From contig NZ_MIEQ01000053.1 in assembly GCF_001968815.1 (NCBI RefSeq), positions 124,001-188,000 on the forward strand: a stretch of DNA of 64,000 nucleotides, written 5' to 3'. Position 1 is the stretch's first letter. Each line of letters starts with the position of its first letter. Of the stretch, positions 16,949 through 27,242 are shown piece after piece. The DNA comes from Motiliproteus sp. MSK22-1 (lineage in GTDB: Bacteria > Pseudomonadota > Gammaproteobacteria > Pseudomonadales > Balneatricaceae). A program made the translations under genes and the position numbers. The notes beneath the pieces are model-generated. The model saw nothing but the letters and a program-made list of their open reading frames with translations. It was not told the origin of the DNA and made no database searches.

Positions 16949-17611
16949 ATGTTGGAAAAATCGATCCTTGAAATTCTGATTTTATCACTGCTGTTTGGCG
17001 TTGTTGGTTCAATCGAGCCTTGTGCTCTGAGCTTGCATAGCTTATTTGTGCGCACAGTCAGCAGTATGGGTCGGTTATCGAAAATTCGTGAATTACTGAT
17101 ATTTTGTACTATTCGGATATTTACTTCAGCATTGCTGGGAACTTCCGTGGCCCTAATCGGATATGGGTTGTATCGTTTTCAATATGGGCTCTTCAAACTG
17201 TTGGGTATGGTTTATCTGGTGGTCGGGATGTTTATGTTAAGCTCCGCGCTACGGAAGAGGCTACGCCTGTTCCGAATGCTCCCGTCACACTTCCCGGAAA
17301 AATATCTGAGCACGGTTACAATTGCGATTCTTGCGGGAGTATCCATACCGGCTTGTGCACTGCCACTGCTTGCGCTGCTCCTGGGGCAAGCTCTGCTTCT
17401 GGGGGACATTCTGCTTGGATTCAGCTCCTTGGTGTTGTTCGGTGTCGGATTATGTCTGCCGTTGGTTTGGCTGCTGGTGTCGAAGCGAGGGGAGTTCCTG
17501 GCTAGCAAACTAGCCCAATGGAGCAGCCGATTCAGAGGACTGGTTGCAGTGCTGGTGATAGTGTTGGGAATCGGCATGCTGTGGAGTGCTGGTTTTTGGG
17601 TTGCTGGTTGA
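16949..17611 (+). CDS. CcdA/DsbD-like transmembrane protein
   Basis: About 220 residues, six predicted membrane segments. Two Cys lie in positions like the redox pair of the CcdA/DsbD membrane domain: GSIEPCALS in the first segment and SIPACALPLLALLLG in the fourth. CcdA-type proteins carry electrons from thioredoxin to periplasmic acceptors. An upstream in-frame TTG (16934) is possible, and no ribosome binding site decides. It is transcribed away from block D. The motifs are looser than in true CcdA (normally SPCxLP), so some other transport role remains possible. Confidence 0.65.
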   Translation: MLEKSILEILILSLLFGVVGSIEPCALSLHSLFVRTVSSMGRLSKIRELLIFCTIRIFTSALLGTSVALIGYGLYRFQYGLFKLLGMVYLVVGMFMLSSALRKRLRLFRMLPSHFPEKYLSTVTIAILAGVSIPACALPLLALLLGQALLLGDILLGFSSLVLFGVGLCLPLVWLLVSKRGEFLASKLAQWSSRFRGLVAVLVIVLGIGMLWSAGFWVAG

Positions 17612-17884
17612 TACGGACGTTTCAACTTCTGTCAGAGTCACAGACCTCTCTATTATTGTCGGAAAAAGCACTGCCAGCTTGGTGCTTTGCTCTGATGATT
17701 CCAAGGTTTGAATCTGAGCTTCAGTCCTTGCTTTCTGGAATCAAGCCAATTTACTAGGTTTGATCTATGTTAAGGCTCAACTTATTCAAAGAGGTTTACT
17801 CTTAACTTAGAAGATGCTGGATTTTTGTTTGAACTTACCTTCGTTGCGCCGTTCTAACCAAAGCGAAGCCGGAAAGAGGATAAA

Positions 17885-18256
17885 ATGAAAAGCAAAGCGG
17901 CCGTAACACTGTCGATTTTGTTTACCAGCATAATGATGGTGGTGGCGCTAGTCGCTGTTCAGGTGACTATACCTGCTCATTTTATACTGTCAGCAGAAGG
18001 AACGGTTCAAGCTCAAGTGTTGGGGCCAGAAATTGTCGGATCGAATGTAACCGATGATGTAAAAAGTGATCCTGCTTGTGTTGGTTGTTGTATCGACAAT
18101 TGTAGCTCCTGTTCTGGAATGCACCCGGCTCCAACAATCCCGTCTGGGTCTTTATCCGCCAATCCCGCTGAAAAACAGCGGCTATTGTTGCCCTCAAACA
18201 ACTGCCCTTATTCTTTCCATCAACCTAGTCTACGACCCCCTATAGCTTTCGTTTAA
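17885..18256 (+). CDS. CopL-like small secreted Cys-rich protein E
   Basis: A 123-residue protein with GAAAGAGG before the ATG and a signal anchor at residues about 8-27. The middle is CVGCCIDNCSSCSGMH, five Cys in 13 residues, the densest of the eight CopL-like proteins. The end is SLRPPIAFV. It heads block E, 151 bases before the copA-type ATPase gene. Copper binding is likely from the Cys pattern; regulatory function is inferred. Confidence 0.68.
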   Translation: MKSKAAVTLSILFTSIMMVVALVAVQVTIPAHFILSAEGTVQAQVLGPEIVGSNVTDDVKSDPACVGCCIDNCSSCSGMHPAPTIPSGSLSANPAEKQRLLLPSNNCPYSFHQPSLRPPIAFV

Positions 18257-18407
18257 GGGCAGGCCGCTCTTTGCATAATTCGCTGGTGCTCAAGTACCTG
18301 CGTATTGAGCGCTTCCTGTCGTTTAGTGATCCTGTGTTCTGGTTTTTCGTCGTACAGAGCCAGGAGCCACCAATTAGACACATTATTCGGAAGTTTTCGA
18401 GGGCAAA

Positions 18408-20699
18408 ATGGACAGTAAATCCTATCAAGTCGAGAGCCATTGTGATGACAGCGTGGCTAGGTCAGTCATCAAGGCTCAGGAACTGATCATTGAAGGCGCA
18501 GGCTGTGCCAGCTGCGTTGGCAAGATTGAAGGGGCATTAAAAAAGGTGAGTGGTGTTGAAGATGCGGTGATGAATTTTACCCAGCGAACAGTGACCGTGA
18601 CCGGAAGTGCCTCAATGAATACCTTGATCAAGGTGGTTGAAGGGGCTGGGTACATCGCCAAAAGCAGTGATTCAGAGTCAGAAAATGACCTGCTGGAGGA
18701 AAAAGAAAAAGCCGATTGGGCCTATTACAAGCGTTTGATGCGGGAGATGACGATTGCGCTGTCACTAGGTGTCCCGTTGATGATTTATAGCATTGTCGTC
18801 GGCGAAATGACTGTCACCACAACCCTTGAAAGACTCGCCTGGTTAACCGTAGGCTTATTGACTCTAGGGGTGATGTTTTTTTCCGGCAAGCATTTCTATA
18901 TAGGGGCCTGGAAGTCCTTTGTAAATCATAGTGCCAATATGGATACGCTGATTGCTTTGGGAACCGGAACAGCTTGGATTTATTCTATGGTGGTTGTGTT
19001 CTTCCCTCTGGTTGTGCCGGAGATGGCTCGGCACGTCTATTTTGAAGCCACTGCTATGATTATCGGCTTGATCGACCTTGGGCTGGCGTTGGAAGTCAAG
19101 GCCCGGGGCAGAACCTCTGATGCGATCAAGCGTTTGATCGGATTGCAAGCAAAAACCGCGCGGGTGATTCGAGACGGTAAAGAACTGGACATCGCTATTG
19201 AGCAGGTTCTTCTGGATGATTTAGTTCGAGTAAGGCCCGGTGAAAAGATGCCGGTTGATGGTGTTGTAGTTGAAGGCCATACCGCCGTTGATGAATCGAT
19301 GCTAACTGGCGAGCCGATGCCGGTGGAAAAAACTGAAGGAGATGAAGTGGTTGCCGGCACACTCAATAAGAGTGGGAGTATTTTGTTCCGGGCAACACGG
19401 GTCGGAAAAGATACTGCGCTGGCCCAGATCATCAATATGGTCAAGCGGGCGCAGAATTCCAAACCGCCGATCGGTCGCCTGGCGGATATTATTTCTGCTT
19501 ACTTTGTTCCGGTGATCATGATCATTGCAGTGTCCAGCGCTCTGATGTGGTTGAACTTCGGACCCAGTCCGGCGGTAGCCTTCGCCATCGTCTCGGCCAC
19601 CACAGTGCTAATTATTGCCTGTCCCTGTGCCTTAGGGCTGGCAACGCCGATGTCGGTGATGGTAGGAGTGGGCAAAGCTGCTGAGGCCGGGGTGTTGATT
19701 CGCAACGGTGAAGCGCTGCAAACCGCCTCCAAAATTACCGCGATGATTCTGGATAAGACCGGCACCATTACCGTTGGTGCGCCCAAGGTCACCGCTGTCC
19801 ACTTGGCTGGGGCAGATAGTGAGGATCAAGTTCTGCAGTTGGCGGCCAGTCTGGAGGTTGGGTCAGAACATCCGCTGGCGCTCTCTATCATTGAATCGGG
19901 ACGGGAACGCGGCCTGGAGCTTGCTTCAGTCGATCAGTTTCGAGCTATTGCTGGCCATGGGGTCGAAGGTATGGTCGGTGGTCAACGTTTGTTATTTGGC
20001 AATCAGAAGCTGATGGATAACGAACAGATCGACATCAAAGGGTATATCTCTGTGGCTCAGGCCATGGCAACAGAGGCGCAGACACCGATGTACTTTGCCA
20101 TAGATGGTTCCCTCGCTGCGATTATCGCAGTATCAGATCCAATCAAGAAGGATTCCATCTCTGCGATCAAGCGTCTGCAAAACAATGGTATCCGTGTGGT
20201 GATGCTTACCGGTGATAATCGTGCCACAGCCAAGGCGGTCGCCCAGAAAGTGGGTATAACAGAATTTTTTGCCGAGGTACTACCGGAGCACAAGTCCGAT
20301 AAGGTGGCTGAATTACAGATGGCCGGCGAAATTGTCGGTATGACTGGCGATGGTATCAACGATGCGCCGGCTCTGGCTTTGGCCAATGTAGGTTTTGCCA
20401 TCGGTACCGGTACTGATGTCGCCATCGAAAGTGCGGATGTCACATTGATGCGGGGATCACTACATGGGCTCGCCGATGCCATCGCCGTCAGTAAAGCCAC
20501 CTTGCGAAATATCAAGCAAAACCTGATAGGCGCTTTCATCTACAACGTTGCCGGGGTGCCCTTTGCGGCTGGAGTGCTTTACCCATTCTTTGGGGTATTG
20601 CTGAGTCCCATCATCGCAGGAGCGGCGATGGCCTTTTCATCTCTCACGGTGGTGAGTAATGCCAACCGTTTACGGTTGTTCAAAGCTGAGGAGCACTAA
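18408..20699 (+). CDS. copA: Cu(I)-exporting P1B-type ATPase, copy 1
   Basis: A 763-residue inner-membrane pump that moves Cu(I) from cytoplasm to periplasm. One N-terminal HMA domain carries GAGCASC (near residues 31-37). Membrane segments follow with the TGEPMPV actuator motif, the ion-binding IIACPCALG (near residue 404), the phosphorylated Asp in DKTGTIT (near 448), EHPLA, and TGDGINDAP (near 646). The C-terminal helices end with SNANRLR, usual for bacterial CopA. It follows CopL-like E and precedes a cupredoxin, the same pairing as in copy 2 on the other strand. Confidence 0.93.
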   Translation: MDSKSYQVESHCDDSVARSVIKAQELIIEGAGCASCVGKIEGALKKVSGVEDAVMNFTQRTVTVTGSASMNTLIKVVEGAGYIAKSSDSESENDLLEEKEKADWAYYKRLMREMTIALSLGVPLMIYSIVVGEMTVTTTLERLAWLTVGLLTLGVMFFSGKHFYIGAWKSFVNHSANMDTLIALGTGTAWIYSMVVVFFPLVVPEMARHVYFEATAMIIGLIDLGLALEVKARGRTSDAIKRLIGLQAKTARVIRDGKELDIAIEQVLLDDLVRVRPGEKMPVDGVVVEGHTAVDESMLTGEPMPVEKTEGDEVVAGTLNKSGSILFRATRVGKDTALAQIINMVKRAQNSKPPIGRLADIISAYFVPVIMIIAVSSALMWLNFGPSPAVAFAIVSATTVLIIACPCALGLATPMSVMVGVGKAAEAGVLIRNGEALQTASKITAMILDKTGTITVGAPKVTAVHLAGADSEDQVLQLAASLEVGSEHPLALSIIESGRERGLELASVDQFRAIAGHGVEGMVGGQRLLFGNQKLMDNEQIDIKGYISVAQAMATEAQTPMYFAIDGSLAAIIAVSDPIKKDSISAIKRLQNNGIRVVMLTGDNRATAKAVAQKVGITEFFAEVLPEHKSDKVAELQMAGEIVGMTGDGINDAPALALANVGFAIGTGTDVAIESADVTLMRGSLHGLADAIAVSKATLRNIKQNLIGAFIYNVAGVPFAAGVLYPFFGVLLSPIIAGAAMAFSSLTVVSNANRLRLFKAEEH

Positions 20700-20724
20700 A
20701 GCAACGTCTTTAGGAGATAACAAT

Positions 20725-21078
20725 ATGGTGATTATTAATATTGTGGGACTGTTACTGATCGGACTGATTGTCTGGTGGTTCTGGTTATATAAGCCCGCAG
20801 AAGTACGAGCTGAGGAAGGTGTAATTACCGTCATAGTGGAGGACGGTGCTTATCAACCGTCGCGCATCAGTTTGCCCGCCGGGCTGCCTGCAAAAATTTG
20901 TTTCCTACGCAAAGATGCATCCCCCTGCGCAGGGACTGTGGTATTTGCTGATTTTAATATTAGTGAAGAGCTGCCACTGAACAAGCAAAAGGAGATTAAC
21001 TTGCCGGCGATGACTGCGGGGAATTATGACTTTACTTGTCAGATGCAGATGTATCGCGGGGCATTACTGGTTGAATAG
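20725..21078 (+). CDS. Membrane-anchored cupredoxin-domain protein, copy 1
   Basis: About 117 residues from ATG 20725, placed after TTAGGAGATAAC; earlier in-frame codons lie inside the copA gene and are rejected. One N-terminal helix ([20 protein letters not shown]) anchors a cupredoxin domain with DGAYQPSRISLPAG, FLRKDASPCAGTV and the C-terminal FTCQMQMYRG. The Cys and Met residues suggest Cu(I) binding on the periplasmic side, receiving copper from the ATPase. It is a paralogue of the minus-strand gene at 23444. Confidence 0.82.
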   Translation: MVIINIVGLLLIGLIVWWFWLYKPAEVRAEEGVITVIVEDGAYQPSRISLPAGLPAKICFLRKDASPCAGTVVFADFNISEELPLNKQKEINLPAMTAGNYDFTCQMQMYRGALLVE

Positions 21079-21127
21079 TGGCGTTGGACATGAGACGTAG
21101 AATTAAATTTTATTTGTCGAGGTTGTC

Positions 21128-21430
21128 ATGACTAAACAACGTGAGGTTTTTTGGTTTACACCAAAGGGTATTGCTGCGATAGGGCTTATTGGCGCAGTAA
21201 GCTATTTTCTTTTTGTTGAGCATCAACAACATATATTTTCCTTTTTACCATTTTTGATTCTGTTAGCTTGCCCGCTAATGCATATATTTATGCATCGAGG
21301 CCATGGAGGTCATGATCATAAAGATCACCGGTCAGACAAGGGATCGTTGGATGAAGCATACCGTCGTGGATTGGAAGATGGAAAGGAAAAATCAGACCAT
21401 CAGAACCACGACCATAGAGGAAAATACTGA
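21128..21430 (+). CDS. DUF2933 domain protein, His-rich tail
   Basis: A 100-residue protein with two membrane segments ([17 protein letters not shown] and [19 protein letters not shown]) and the tail [12 protein letters not shown], then more His near the end (HQNHDHRG). This is the DUF2933 plan, and the tail is an evident metal-binding segment. Its stop overlaps the ATG of the next frame by one base. Related to the longer protein at 8246. Confidence 0.8.
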   Translation: MTKQREVFWFTPKGIAAIGLIGAVSYFLFVEHQQHIFSFLPFLILLACPLMHIFMHRGHGGHDHKDHRSDKGSLDEAYRRGLEDGKEKSDHQNHDHRGKY

Positions 21431-22075
21431 TGCATGGTGAATCTGCTTATGGTCTTTGGACGCTGGTAGTTTTAAATTCAGCTATTTTTATATTCTTCGC
21501 TTTTAGTTTTGTTAAACCAAAAACAAAATCTGACTGGCGAAGCTTAGAGGCATTTTCTGCATTCATTGTTGCGTTATTTACAGAGATGTATGGTTTTCCA
21601 CTGACTATTTATTTCTTGTCTGGCTGGTTGACCGAAAATTATCCTGGAGTTGATTTTTTTGGCCCATGATAATGGGCACCTTTTACATACACTATTTGGA
21701 TTTGAAGGCAATCCGCACTGGGATCCACTGCATCTCGTGAGTAGTGTTTTTATCGTATTGGGATTTTTTCTTATTTCATCTGCTTGGAGTGTCCTCCACA
21801 AAGCTCAGCAGGCACATTCTTTAGCAAGTAGAGGTTGGTATTCCAGGTGTCGTCACCCTCAGTACGTTGCATTTATTATGATTATGTTTGGGTTTTTACT
21901 GCAGTGGCCAACAATTCCTACGGTGGTGATGTTTCCAATACTAGTTGTTGTTTATGTTCGTTTGGCTAAACGCGAAGAGAAAGTGGCGATTGAAGAGTTT
22001 GGACAAGAATATATTAATTATATGAATCGAACGCCAGCATGGGTTCCTAGTTTTAAACGTTTTAATAAATTTTAA
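21430..22075 (+). pseudogene. Isoprenylcysteine methyltransferase-like membrane protein, frameshifted
   Basis: Two adjoining frames together make one protein of the ICMT-like family. The first (21430-21669) gives membrane segments and [23 protein letters not shown], then stops. The second, in the +1 frame from about 21655 to 22075, continues with [36 protein letters not shown] and the methyltransferase core GWYSRCRHPQYVAF. The break falls at a run of seven T (21655-21661); one T fewer restores a protein of about 214 residues. The family is frequent in copper and mercury regions, with unknown substrate. A sequencing error, a real mutation or polymerase slippage at the T run are all possible. 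Confidence 0.8.
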
Positions 22076-22102
22076 GTATTTTAAATATATGAGGATATTG
22101 TT

Positions 22103-22564
22103 ATGAAAAATATAGTAACTACCTTGGTTTTATCTGCTTTGATTTCAGTACCAGCTTTCGCGGATGAAAAACATCACCTAGGAGATGATACAAGATCCGG
22201 TGCCATGCAAGAAAGCGGCGCAGGCATGGGAATGATGGGCATGATGAGCCAAGAGCAAATGATGAAAATGCATGAACATATGCAGGAAATGGGAAAATTG
22301 ATGACGGATATTAAACAGGAGGATGATCCGATAAAACATTCGGCGTTAATGCATAAGCATATGGAGAGCATGCAGGAAGGTATGCACATGATGGGTGGAG
22401 GGATGATGAGTGAACAATCAGATGTGAAGAAAGGTCAAAACATGCCGTTGATGGGCATCGAAAAGCGCATGGGTATGATGGAAGAACGGATGAAAATGAT
22501 GCAGATGATGATGAACCAGATGATGGAGCATACGGCGGAAGAAAATAAATCACCAATGAAATAG
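22103..22564 (+). CDS. Met/His-rich periplasmic protein
   Basis: A 153-residue protein with a signal peptide cut near AFADE. The mature part is extremely rich in Met (MGMMGMMSQEQMMKM; MGMMEERMKMMQMMM) with interspersed His (MKMHEHMQ; LMHKHMESM). It is probably helical, with clusters like those that bind Cu(I) or Ag(I) by thioether sulfur in the periplasm. No named family is recognised. It is last but one in block E; GAGGATATTGTT precedes the ATG. Confidence 0.72.
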   Translation: MKNIVTTLVLSALISVPAFADEKHHLGDDTRSGAMQESGAGMGMMGMMSQEQMMKMHEHMQEMGKLMTDIKQEDDPIKHSALMHKHMESMQEGMHMMGGGMMSEQSDVKKGQNMPLMGIEKRMGMMEERMKMMQMMMNQMMEHTAEENKSPMK

Positions 22565-22754
22565 CGTTAATCAGTCGACTGTTCGGCAGAGCGTATTATG
22601 CACTGCCGAAGTATGCCAGTAGTTGTTGCTTTAATCCCTGATCGCTCTGAGGGCCAGAAGATCAAAGGATCTTTTCATTGTTTCCATTGCTGTGCTGCAC
22701 GATGAGCAATGATATTGCTGGTTGTCGAAAAATTGAAATATGGAGGAGAATAAA

Positions 22755-23210
22755 ATGCAGATAGAGACCATTAAAGATGTCCTTGCGTGGACCAGAGAAC
22801 TGCACCGTTATTTGCAGAAGTGTATACATCATTGTTCAGAGAAAAGTAAAAGTGATCGCCAGATGATGCTACTGAATTATCTGGCGGAGCACGAAAATAC
22901 CCTTTGCGATGTTATTGAGAAGCTTGAAGCCTCTTCGGACGATAAGGCATTGAATACATGGTGCATCGAATATGTTGATAAAAGACCAATTTCACCTCAT
23001 GGTGAGTGTGAAGGGTCTTTTTCAGAGATGAAGGTCGATGAAATTATGGCGGAGGTTTTCCATATGCATAATCAGGTTATTGAACTATACCGGTATTTGT
23101 ACAGTCGAGCAGGGGCTTCATCACCGAAAGGGTTATTAGGAGCTTTGTTGGAGTTGGAACAGAATGAATCAATACAGATAGCACTGGAAACTGGCCGGTT
23201 AAAGGATTGA
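22755..23210 (+). CDS. Helical protein of unknown function, possibly ferritin-like
   Basis: About 151 residues from ATG 22755 after GGAGGAG; an earlier ATG at 22740 overlaps that site. No signal peptide. Long helices carry paired acidic and His residues (RYLQKCIHHCSEK; LNYLAEHENTLCDVIEKLE; EIMAEVFHMHNQVIELYRYL), a pattern like small ferritin-like or rubrerythrin-like bundles, but no metal site can be assigned by eye. Six Cys are present. Proteins of this type accompany copper genes in other bacteria, as far as I recall, without known function. Confidence 0.55.
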   Translation: MQIETIKDVLAWTRELHRYLQKCIHHCSEKSKSDRQMMLLNYLAEHENTLCDVIEKLEASSDDKALNTWCIEYVDKRPISPHGECEGSFSEMKVDEIMAEVFHMHNQVIELYRYLYSRAGASSPKGLLGALLELEQNESIQIALETGRLKD

Positions 23211-23345
23211 TTGGAGGTGTCTTATCGACCTCTTTAACCTGTAAGTCGACAGCTCATCAAAAGAGGCTGCATTCAATCTACATTGATATTTTTGATGGTG
23301 CCTTGTTGGGCTGGTCTGATAGGGATTCAGAAGATTACGCTTTTT

Positions 23346-23373
23346 AAGAGGGGGTGATTCTAGTCCCCCTCTT
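23346..23373. other. 9-bp perfect hairpin between convergent units
   Basis: AAGAGGGGG 23346-23354 pairs with CCCCCTCTT 23365-23373. There is no T run after the stem on either strand, so efficient intrinsic termination is doubtful, but its place between two converging operons suggests a transcript-end or protective function. Confidence 0.5.
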
Positions 23374-23443
23374 AACAGCCTGAATTTTGCTACTTAAGCA
23401 ATATTAGGGATAAGCTGATTTAATTATGGTAAGACTCTTTTCT

Positions 23444-23812
23444 TTAACGGGCGCTGACATCCAGCGTACCTCGATACATCCGCATCTGGCAGCCGAATGT
23501 GTAGTGGCCGGGTGTAGTGGGAGTGATAATAATCTCCTTAAATTCGTCAAAGGGTAGCTCAGCGCTGATATCAAGGTTGTCGAAGATGACTGTGGCGGCG
23601 CAAGATGACCGGTCTTTGCGTAAAAAACGTAGTGTTGTGGGCTGGTTGGCCGGTATGCTGATACGATCAGGGGTGTAAACACCGTTTTCGACGATGATCT
23701 GTACTGCACCGGTGTCTGGCTGGACTGCTGGCGCGGGGCGATAGAGCCAAAACCACCAGACGATTCCTGCCATAAGCATTAGTCCCGATAAGTTGACCAT
23801 AAGCGCTGTCAT
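23444..23812 (-). CDS. Membrane-anchored cupredoxin-domain protein, copy 2
   Basis: A 122-residue protein with an N-terminal membrane helix ([19 protein letters not shown]) and a cupredoxin domain: [33 protein letters not shown] and [10 protein letters not shown]. Clear paralogue of the gene at 20725. Its ATG overlaps the stop of the copA gene upstream (ATGA), so both are produced together. It probably accepts exported Cu(I). Confidence 0.83.
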   Translation of the reverse strand: MTALMVNLSGLMLMAGIVWWFWLYRPAPAVQPDTGAVQIIVENGVYTPDRISIPANQPTTLRFLRKDRSSCAATVIFDNLDISAELPFDEFKEIIITPTTPGHYTFGCQMRMYRGTLDVSAR

Positions 23813-26607
23813 GACTGCACCTCCAGGGTAGTTTCAGCATTATTTGCTGTTGTTTCATTTTGACGGGCTTGAAAAAAACGCAGGCGATTGGCATTGCTCA
23901 CTACCGTCACTGATGATAAGGACATCGCTACCCCGGCAATCACGGGACTGAGTAACAGGCCGGTAAATGGATAAAGTAAGCCGGCAGCAATAGGAATACC
24001 TAATGAGTTGTAGGCAAATGCGCCCCAGAGGTTTTGTTTGATGTTGGTCAGCGTTGCTCTGCTGAGCTCGATGGCATCAGCAATCCCGTGTAGGGAACCG
24101 CGCATTAGGGTAACATCGGCGCTTTCGATGGCTACGTCGGTGCCGGACCCAATGGCAAAGCCCACATCAGCCTGCGAGAGGGCAGGAGCGTCGTTGATGC
24201 CATCTCCAGCCATTCCTACGACTTCGCCCTCTGCTTGCAATCGACGAATTTCAGTTAGCTTGTCTTCAGGTAATAGTTGTGCGCGGTAGTCATCAATGTC
24301 TGTGGCCCGAGCCACAGCAGCGGCGGTTGCAGGGTTGTCACCGGTGAGCATCAACACTTTCACCCCATCACGCTTGAGACGTTGGATCGCAGACAGGGCA
24401 TCGGGCTTGAGTGGATCGGCAATGCCAAACAGGGCACTGAATTGTCCATCTACAGCCATATAAACCACAGTGCGAGCTTGTCCCTCCCAGGTGGGTGCCA
24501 AGGTCTGGGCCTGCTGAATGTCAATATTGGCTTGAGCCATCAGGCGAGGGTTGCCGATCAAGACTTTTTTCCCTTCTAGGTCGGCCTGGAGTCCCATGCC
24601 AGACAGGGCTTCGAAATGGACAGGGTTCAGATCGGTCGCCTGAGGCTTGGCGAAAGCTGCCAGTGCTTCACCGAGCGGGTGTTCTGAGCGGCTTTCCAAG
24701 GCGTGGGTGATTGCCAGTAACTCTGTTCGATCGAGTGTGCCAAAGGTTTCAAAGTCAGTGACACTGGGTTGGCCGGCGGTAAGGGTGCCGGTTTTATCGA
24801 CGACTACGGTAGTCAGACGGCTGGCTTTTTGCAGGGCCTCGCCGTTGCGGATCAGAATGCCATGTTCAGCTGCCTTGCCAACGCCAATCATGGTGGAAAT
24901 CGGGGTGGCCAGGCCCAAGGCACAGGGACAGGCGATGATCAGTACCGTAGTAGCGGAGACAAGCATATATACGACTTGTGGTTCGGGGCCGAAATTGTAC
25001 CAGATTAACGCGGTCATCACCGCGATCAATAGGACCACCGGCACGAATATCGAGGACACCTGATCGGCTAGACGGCTGATCGGTGGCTTGGTGTTCTGCG
25101 CCTTGCGTACCATTTCAATAATTTGAGCCAGGACGGTCTCCTTGCCCACTCGGGTGGCTTTGAAAGTTAACGCGCCGCTACGATTCAGCGTGCCCGCAGC
25201 AACGTCGTCTCCGGTGGTTTTTTTGACCGGCATCGGTTCGCCAGTCAGCATTGACTCGTCCAGGGTACTCTGACCTTCGGTGACGACTCCATCCACTGGG
25301 ATTTTTTCACCGGGACGCACCTGAATCAGATCGTCTTCACGGACTTGATCAACGGGTAACTCTCGAAACTCACCTTCACTGAATACGCGGGCGGTTTTGG
25401 TGCGCAGGTCCAGCAGTCGCTTGATAGCCTGACTGGTGCGTCCGCGAGCCTTGAGTTCCAGGGCCTGACCGAGATTGATCAGACCAATGATCATCGCAGC
25501 AGCCTCAAAATAGAGACCGCGAGCCGTTTCCGGCAGGATCTCCGGCATCACCACCACTACCATGGAGTAGAGCCAGGCGGCACCGGTTCCACTGGCGATC
25601 AGGGTATCCATACTTGCGTTATGGTGCTTGAAAGCTTTCCATGCCCCGATATAAAAATGACGGCCGGCGGTGAGGAGCACGGCTAGGGTTAGCAATCCTA
25701 CCAGGCCCCACAGACTGCGTTCCCCTGTTGAAGTGATGCTCATTTCGTGCACCAGGCTGGCAATCATCAGCGGCACGCCCAGGGCCAGACCTATCAGCGT
25801 ATTGATTATCTTTTGTCTGTACTCCGCCGCTTCGTTGGCTTCCTTCTGGCGCTCTGCCTGCTCGGGGTCCACCACTTCACTGGCTCCATAGCCTGCATCT
25901 TCGACAGCCTGAATCAGCTGTTCGGCTTGCAATTTTCCGGCAACAAGGGCACTGCGGCTGCCAAAGTTGACATCCACTCGGGTTACGCCCGGCACTGCAT
26001 CCAGCGCATCCTCTATGCTCTTGACGCAGCCGGCACAGGTCATCCCCTGCAGAGCCAGGTGGACCTGTGGGCCTTTCTGTGTCGGCACTGCTTCTTTTTC
26101 TTTGGAAGGTTGTGTCTGTTTTGGGCTTTGTGAGTTCGGAGACGCTTCCTGTTGAACCGGCTCTTCATTAGCAGAAGGGTTCTGGGGGGTGATGCCATAG
26201 CCTAAGCCACCAATGGTTTCGATCAGTTGCTGAGAGCTCAGCACGCTGGAGACAGTCAGGGATCTGGTCTCGAAATTGGCATCAACTTCAGATTGGGCAT
26301 CATGCTCCACCAGGGCCTTGCGGATCTTGTTTAGACAACCGTTGCATTTGATGCCTTCTGTCTTAAACTGCTGCTGAGTTGGGATGGCCGGGTGAGCCTG
26401 GTAGCCGAGTTCCTGAATCAGCACGATTACCTCGTCCAGTGTCAGTGATGAGCGTACTTGGGCGGTTTTACTTTCCAGGTCGATACTGATTTCGGCTTCA
26501 GGATCAGATGACAACAGCAACTTACGGATTCTATTTACGCAGCCGTTGCAGCTGACGCCCTCAAGACTGAGTACGAATGATTGGTATGCTGCAATGGTTT
26601 CAGCCAT
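23809..26607 (-). CDS. copA: Cu(I)-exporting P1B-type ATPase with three HMA domains, copy 2
   Basis: About 932 residues from ATG 26607, which follows GGAGG by nine bases (the frame stays open to 26640). Three N-terminal HMA domains carry GVSCNGC, GIKCNGC and GMTCAGC; a Gln/Pro/Lys-rich linker lies between the second and third. The pump core has [30 protein letters not shown] and AGDGINDAP. It exports Cu(I). The start region overlaps the end of the CueR-type regulator gene. Compared with copy 1, it has two more HMA domains and is under the CueR-type promoter at 27066-27102. Confidence 0.93.
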   Translation of the reverse strand: MAETIAAYQSFVLSLEGVSCNGCVNRIRKLLLSSDPEAEISIDLESKTAQVRSSLTLDEVIVLIQELGYQAHPAIPTQQQFKTEGIKCNGCLNKIRKALVEHDAQSEVDANFETRSLTVSSVLSSQQLIETIGGLGYGITPQNPSANEEPVQQEASPNSQSPKQTQPSKEKEAVPTQKGPQVHLALQGMTCAGCVKSIEDALDAVPGVTRVDVNFGSRSALVAGKLQAEQLIQAVEDAGYGASEVVDPEQAERQKEANEAAEYRQKIINTLIGLALGVPLMIASLVHEMSITSTGERSLWGLVGLLTLAVLLTAGRHFYIGAWKAFKHHNASMDTLIASGTGAAWLYSMVVVVMPEILPETARGLYFEAAAMIIGLINLGQALELKARGRTSQAIKRLLDLRTKTARVFSEGEFRELPVDQVREDDLIQVRPGEKIPVDGVVTEGQSTLDESMLTGEPMPVKKTTGDDVAAGTLNRSGALTFKATRVGKETVLAQIIEMVRKAQNTKPPISRLADQVSSIFVPVVLLIAVMTALIWYNFGPEPQVVYMLVSATTVLIIACPCALGLATPISTMIGVGKAAEHGILIRNGEALQKASRLTTVVVDKTGTLTAGQPSVTDFETFGTLDRTELLAITHALESRSEHPLGEALAAFAKPQATDLNPVHFEALSGMGLQADLEGKKVLIGNPRLMAQANIDIQQAQTLAPTWEGQARTVVYMAVDGQFSALFGIADPLKPDALSAIQRLKRDGVKVLMLTGDNPATAAAVARATDIDDYRAQLLPEDKLTEIRRLQAEGEVVGMAGDGINDAPALSQADVGFAIGSGTDVAIESADVTLMRGSLHGIADAIELSRATLTNIKQNLWGAFAYNSLGIPIAAGLLYPFTGLLLSPVIAGVAMSLSSVTVVSNANRLRFFQARQNETTANNAETTLEVQS

Positions 26608-27028
26608 GTTTTTGTTCCTCCAGATCGTTCCAGTGCTCAATTAACTGGCAGATGGTATTTCCGTCCGGTGTACCGTCCGGCATCTCTTCCCAAGCCGCTA
26701 AAGCCCGTTCCATACGTTCCAACTGTGCCTGCAGCTCGGTGATTTGCTCACGAACCTGCGGTAAGTGTTGTTTCATCAGGTCGCGAACCATGGGGCAGGG
26801 CGATGTTCCACTATGCTCGTGGTGCACAATGGTCTGAATCTCGCTCAGGCCAAAACCCAATAGACGCGCTTTCTGGATAAAGCGAAGATGCTTGAGGGCG
26901 TCGCCATCATAGATTTGGTAGCCATTAACGGGATTGCGCTTGGGTTTGAGCAGCCCTATCCGTGTATAGTGTCGCACCGTGTCCGCAGTAACACAGGCCT
27001 GTTTGGCTAGATCGCTGACTTTCATCAC
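26600..27028 (-). CDS. CueR-like MerR-family regulator
   Basis: A 142-residue protein with a MerR helix-turn-helix ([24 protein letters not shown]), the [16 protein letters not shown] segment and a dimerisation helix. The effector region has a Cys in [13 protein letters not shown]; a second Cys (TICQLI) is near the C-terminus. The spacing is not that of typical CueR (CxxxxxxxC), so the metal specificity is not certain, but the gene is joined by an eight-base overlap to a Cu ATPase. It probably activates its own operon from the long-spacer promoter just upstream. Confidence 0.82.
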   Translation of the reverse strand: MMKVSDLAKQACVTADTVRHYTRIGLLKPKRNPVNGYQIYDGDALKHLRFIQKARLLGFGLSEIQTIVHHEHSGTSPCPMVRDLMKQHLPQVREQITELQAQLERMERALAAWEEMPDGTPDGNTICQLIEHWNDLEEQKHG

Positions 27029-27065
27029 AACTGCTGAATCCTCACCATCAATTTATATGGGTTAT

Positions 27066-27102
27066 ACCTGAGTGTAAAACATAGGTGTTACACACAGGTC
27101 AA
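27066..27102 (-). promoter_or_regulatory. MerR-type promoter/operator of the regulator-copA-cupredoxin operon
   Basis: Reading the minus strand: -35 TTGACC (27102-27097), a 20-bp spacer and -10 TACACT (27076-27071). A large dyad spans 27066-27099 with arms ACCTGxGTGTAA and TTACACxCAGGT. An overlong spacer with a dyad inside it is the mark of MerR-family control. Confidence 0.75.
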
Positions 27103-27242
27103 GCGATGGTTATGGTTTTTTGACAATTCAGTAGCAGGGCTTCGAATTGTTGATCAGAGACAGGATTTAGCTCGGACTTTTATCACCGGGCACTTCTTCA
27201 AATTTCTGCTGATGTCGGCACTTTGACAGCTTTAACGAAGAA

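Noticed and set aside
17510-17757. Short frames on both strands after the CcdA-like gene
   Set aside because: Overlap the end of the CcdA-like gene and lack ribosome binding sites or conserved motifs.
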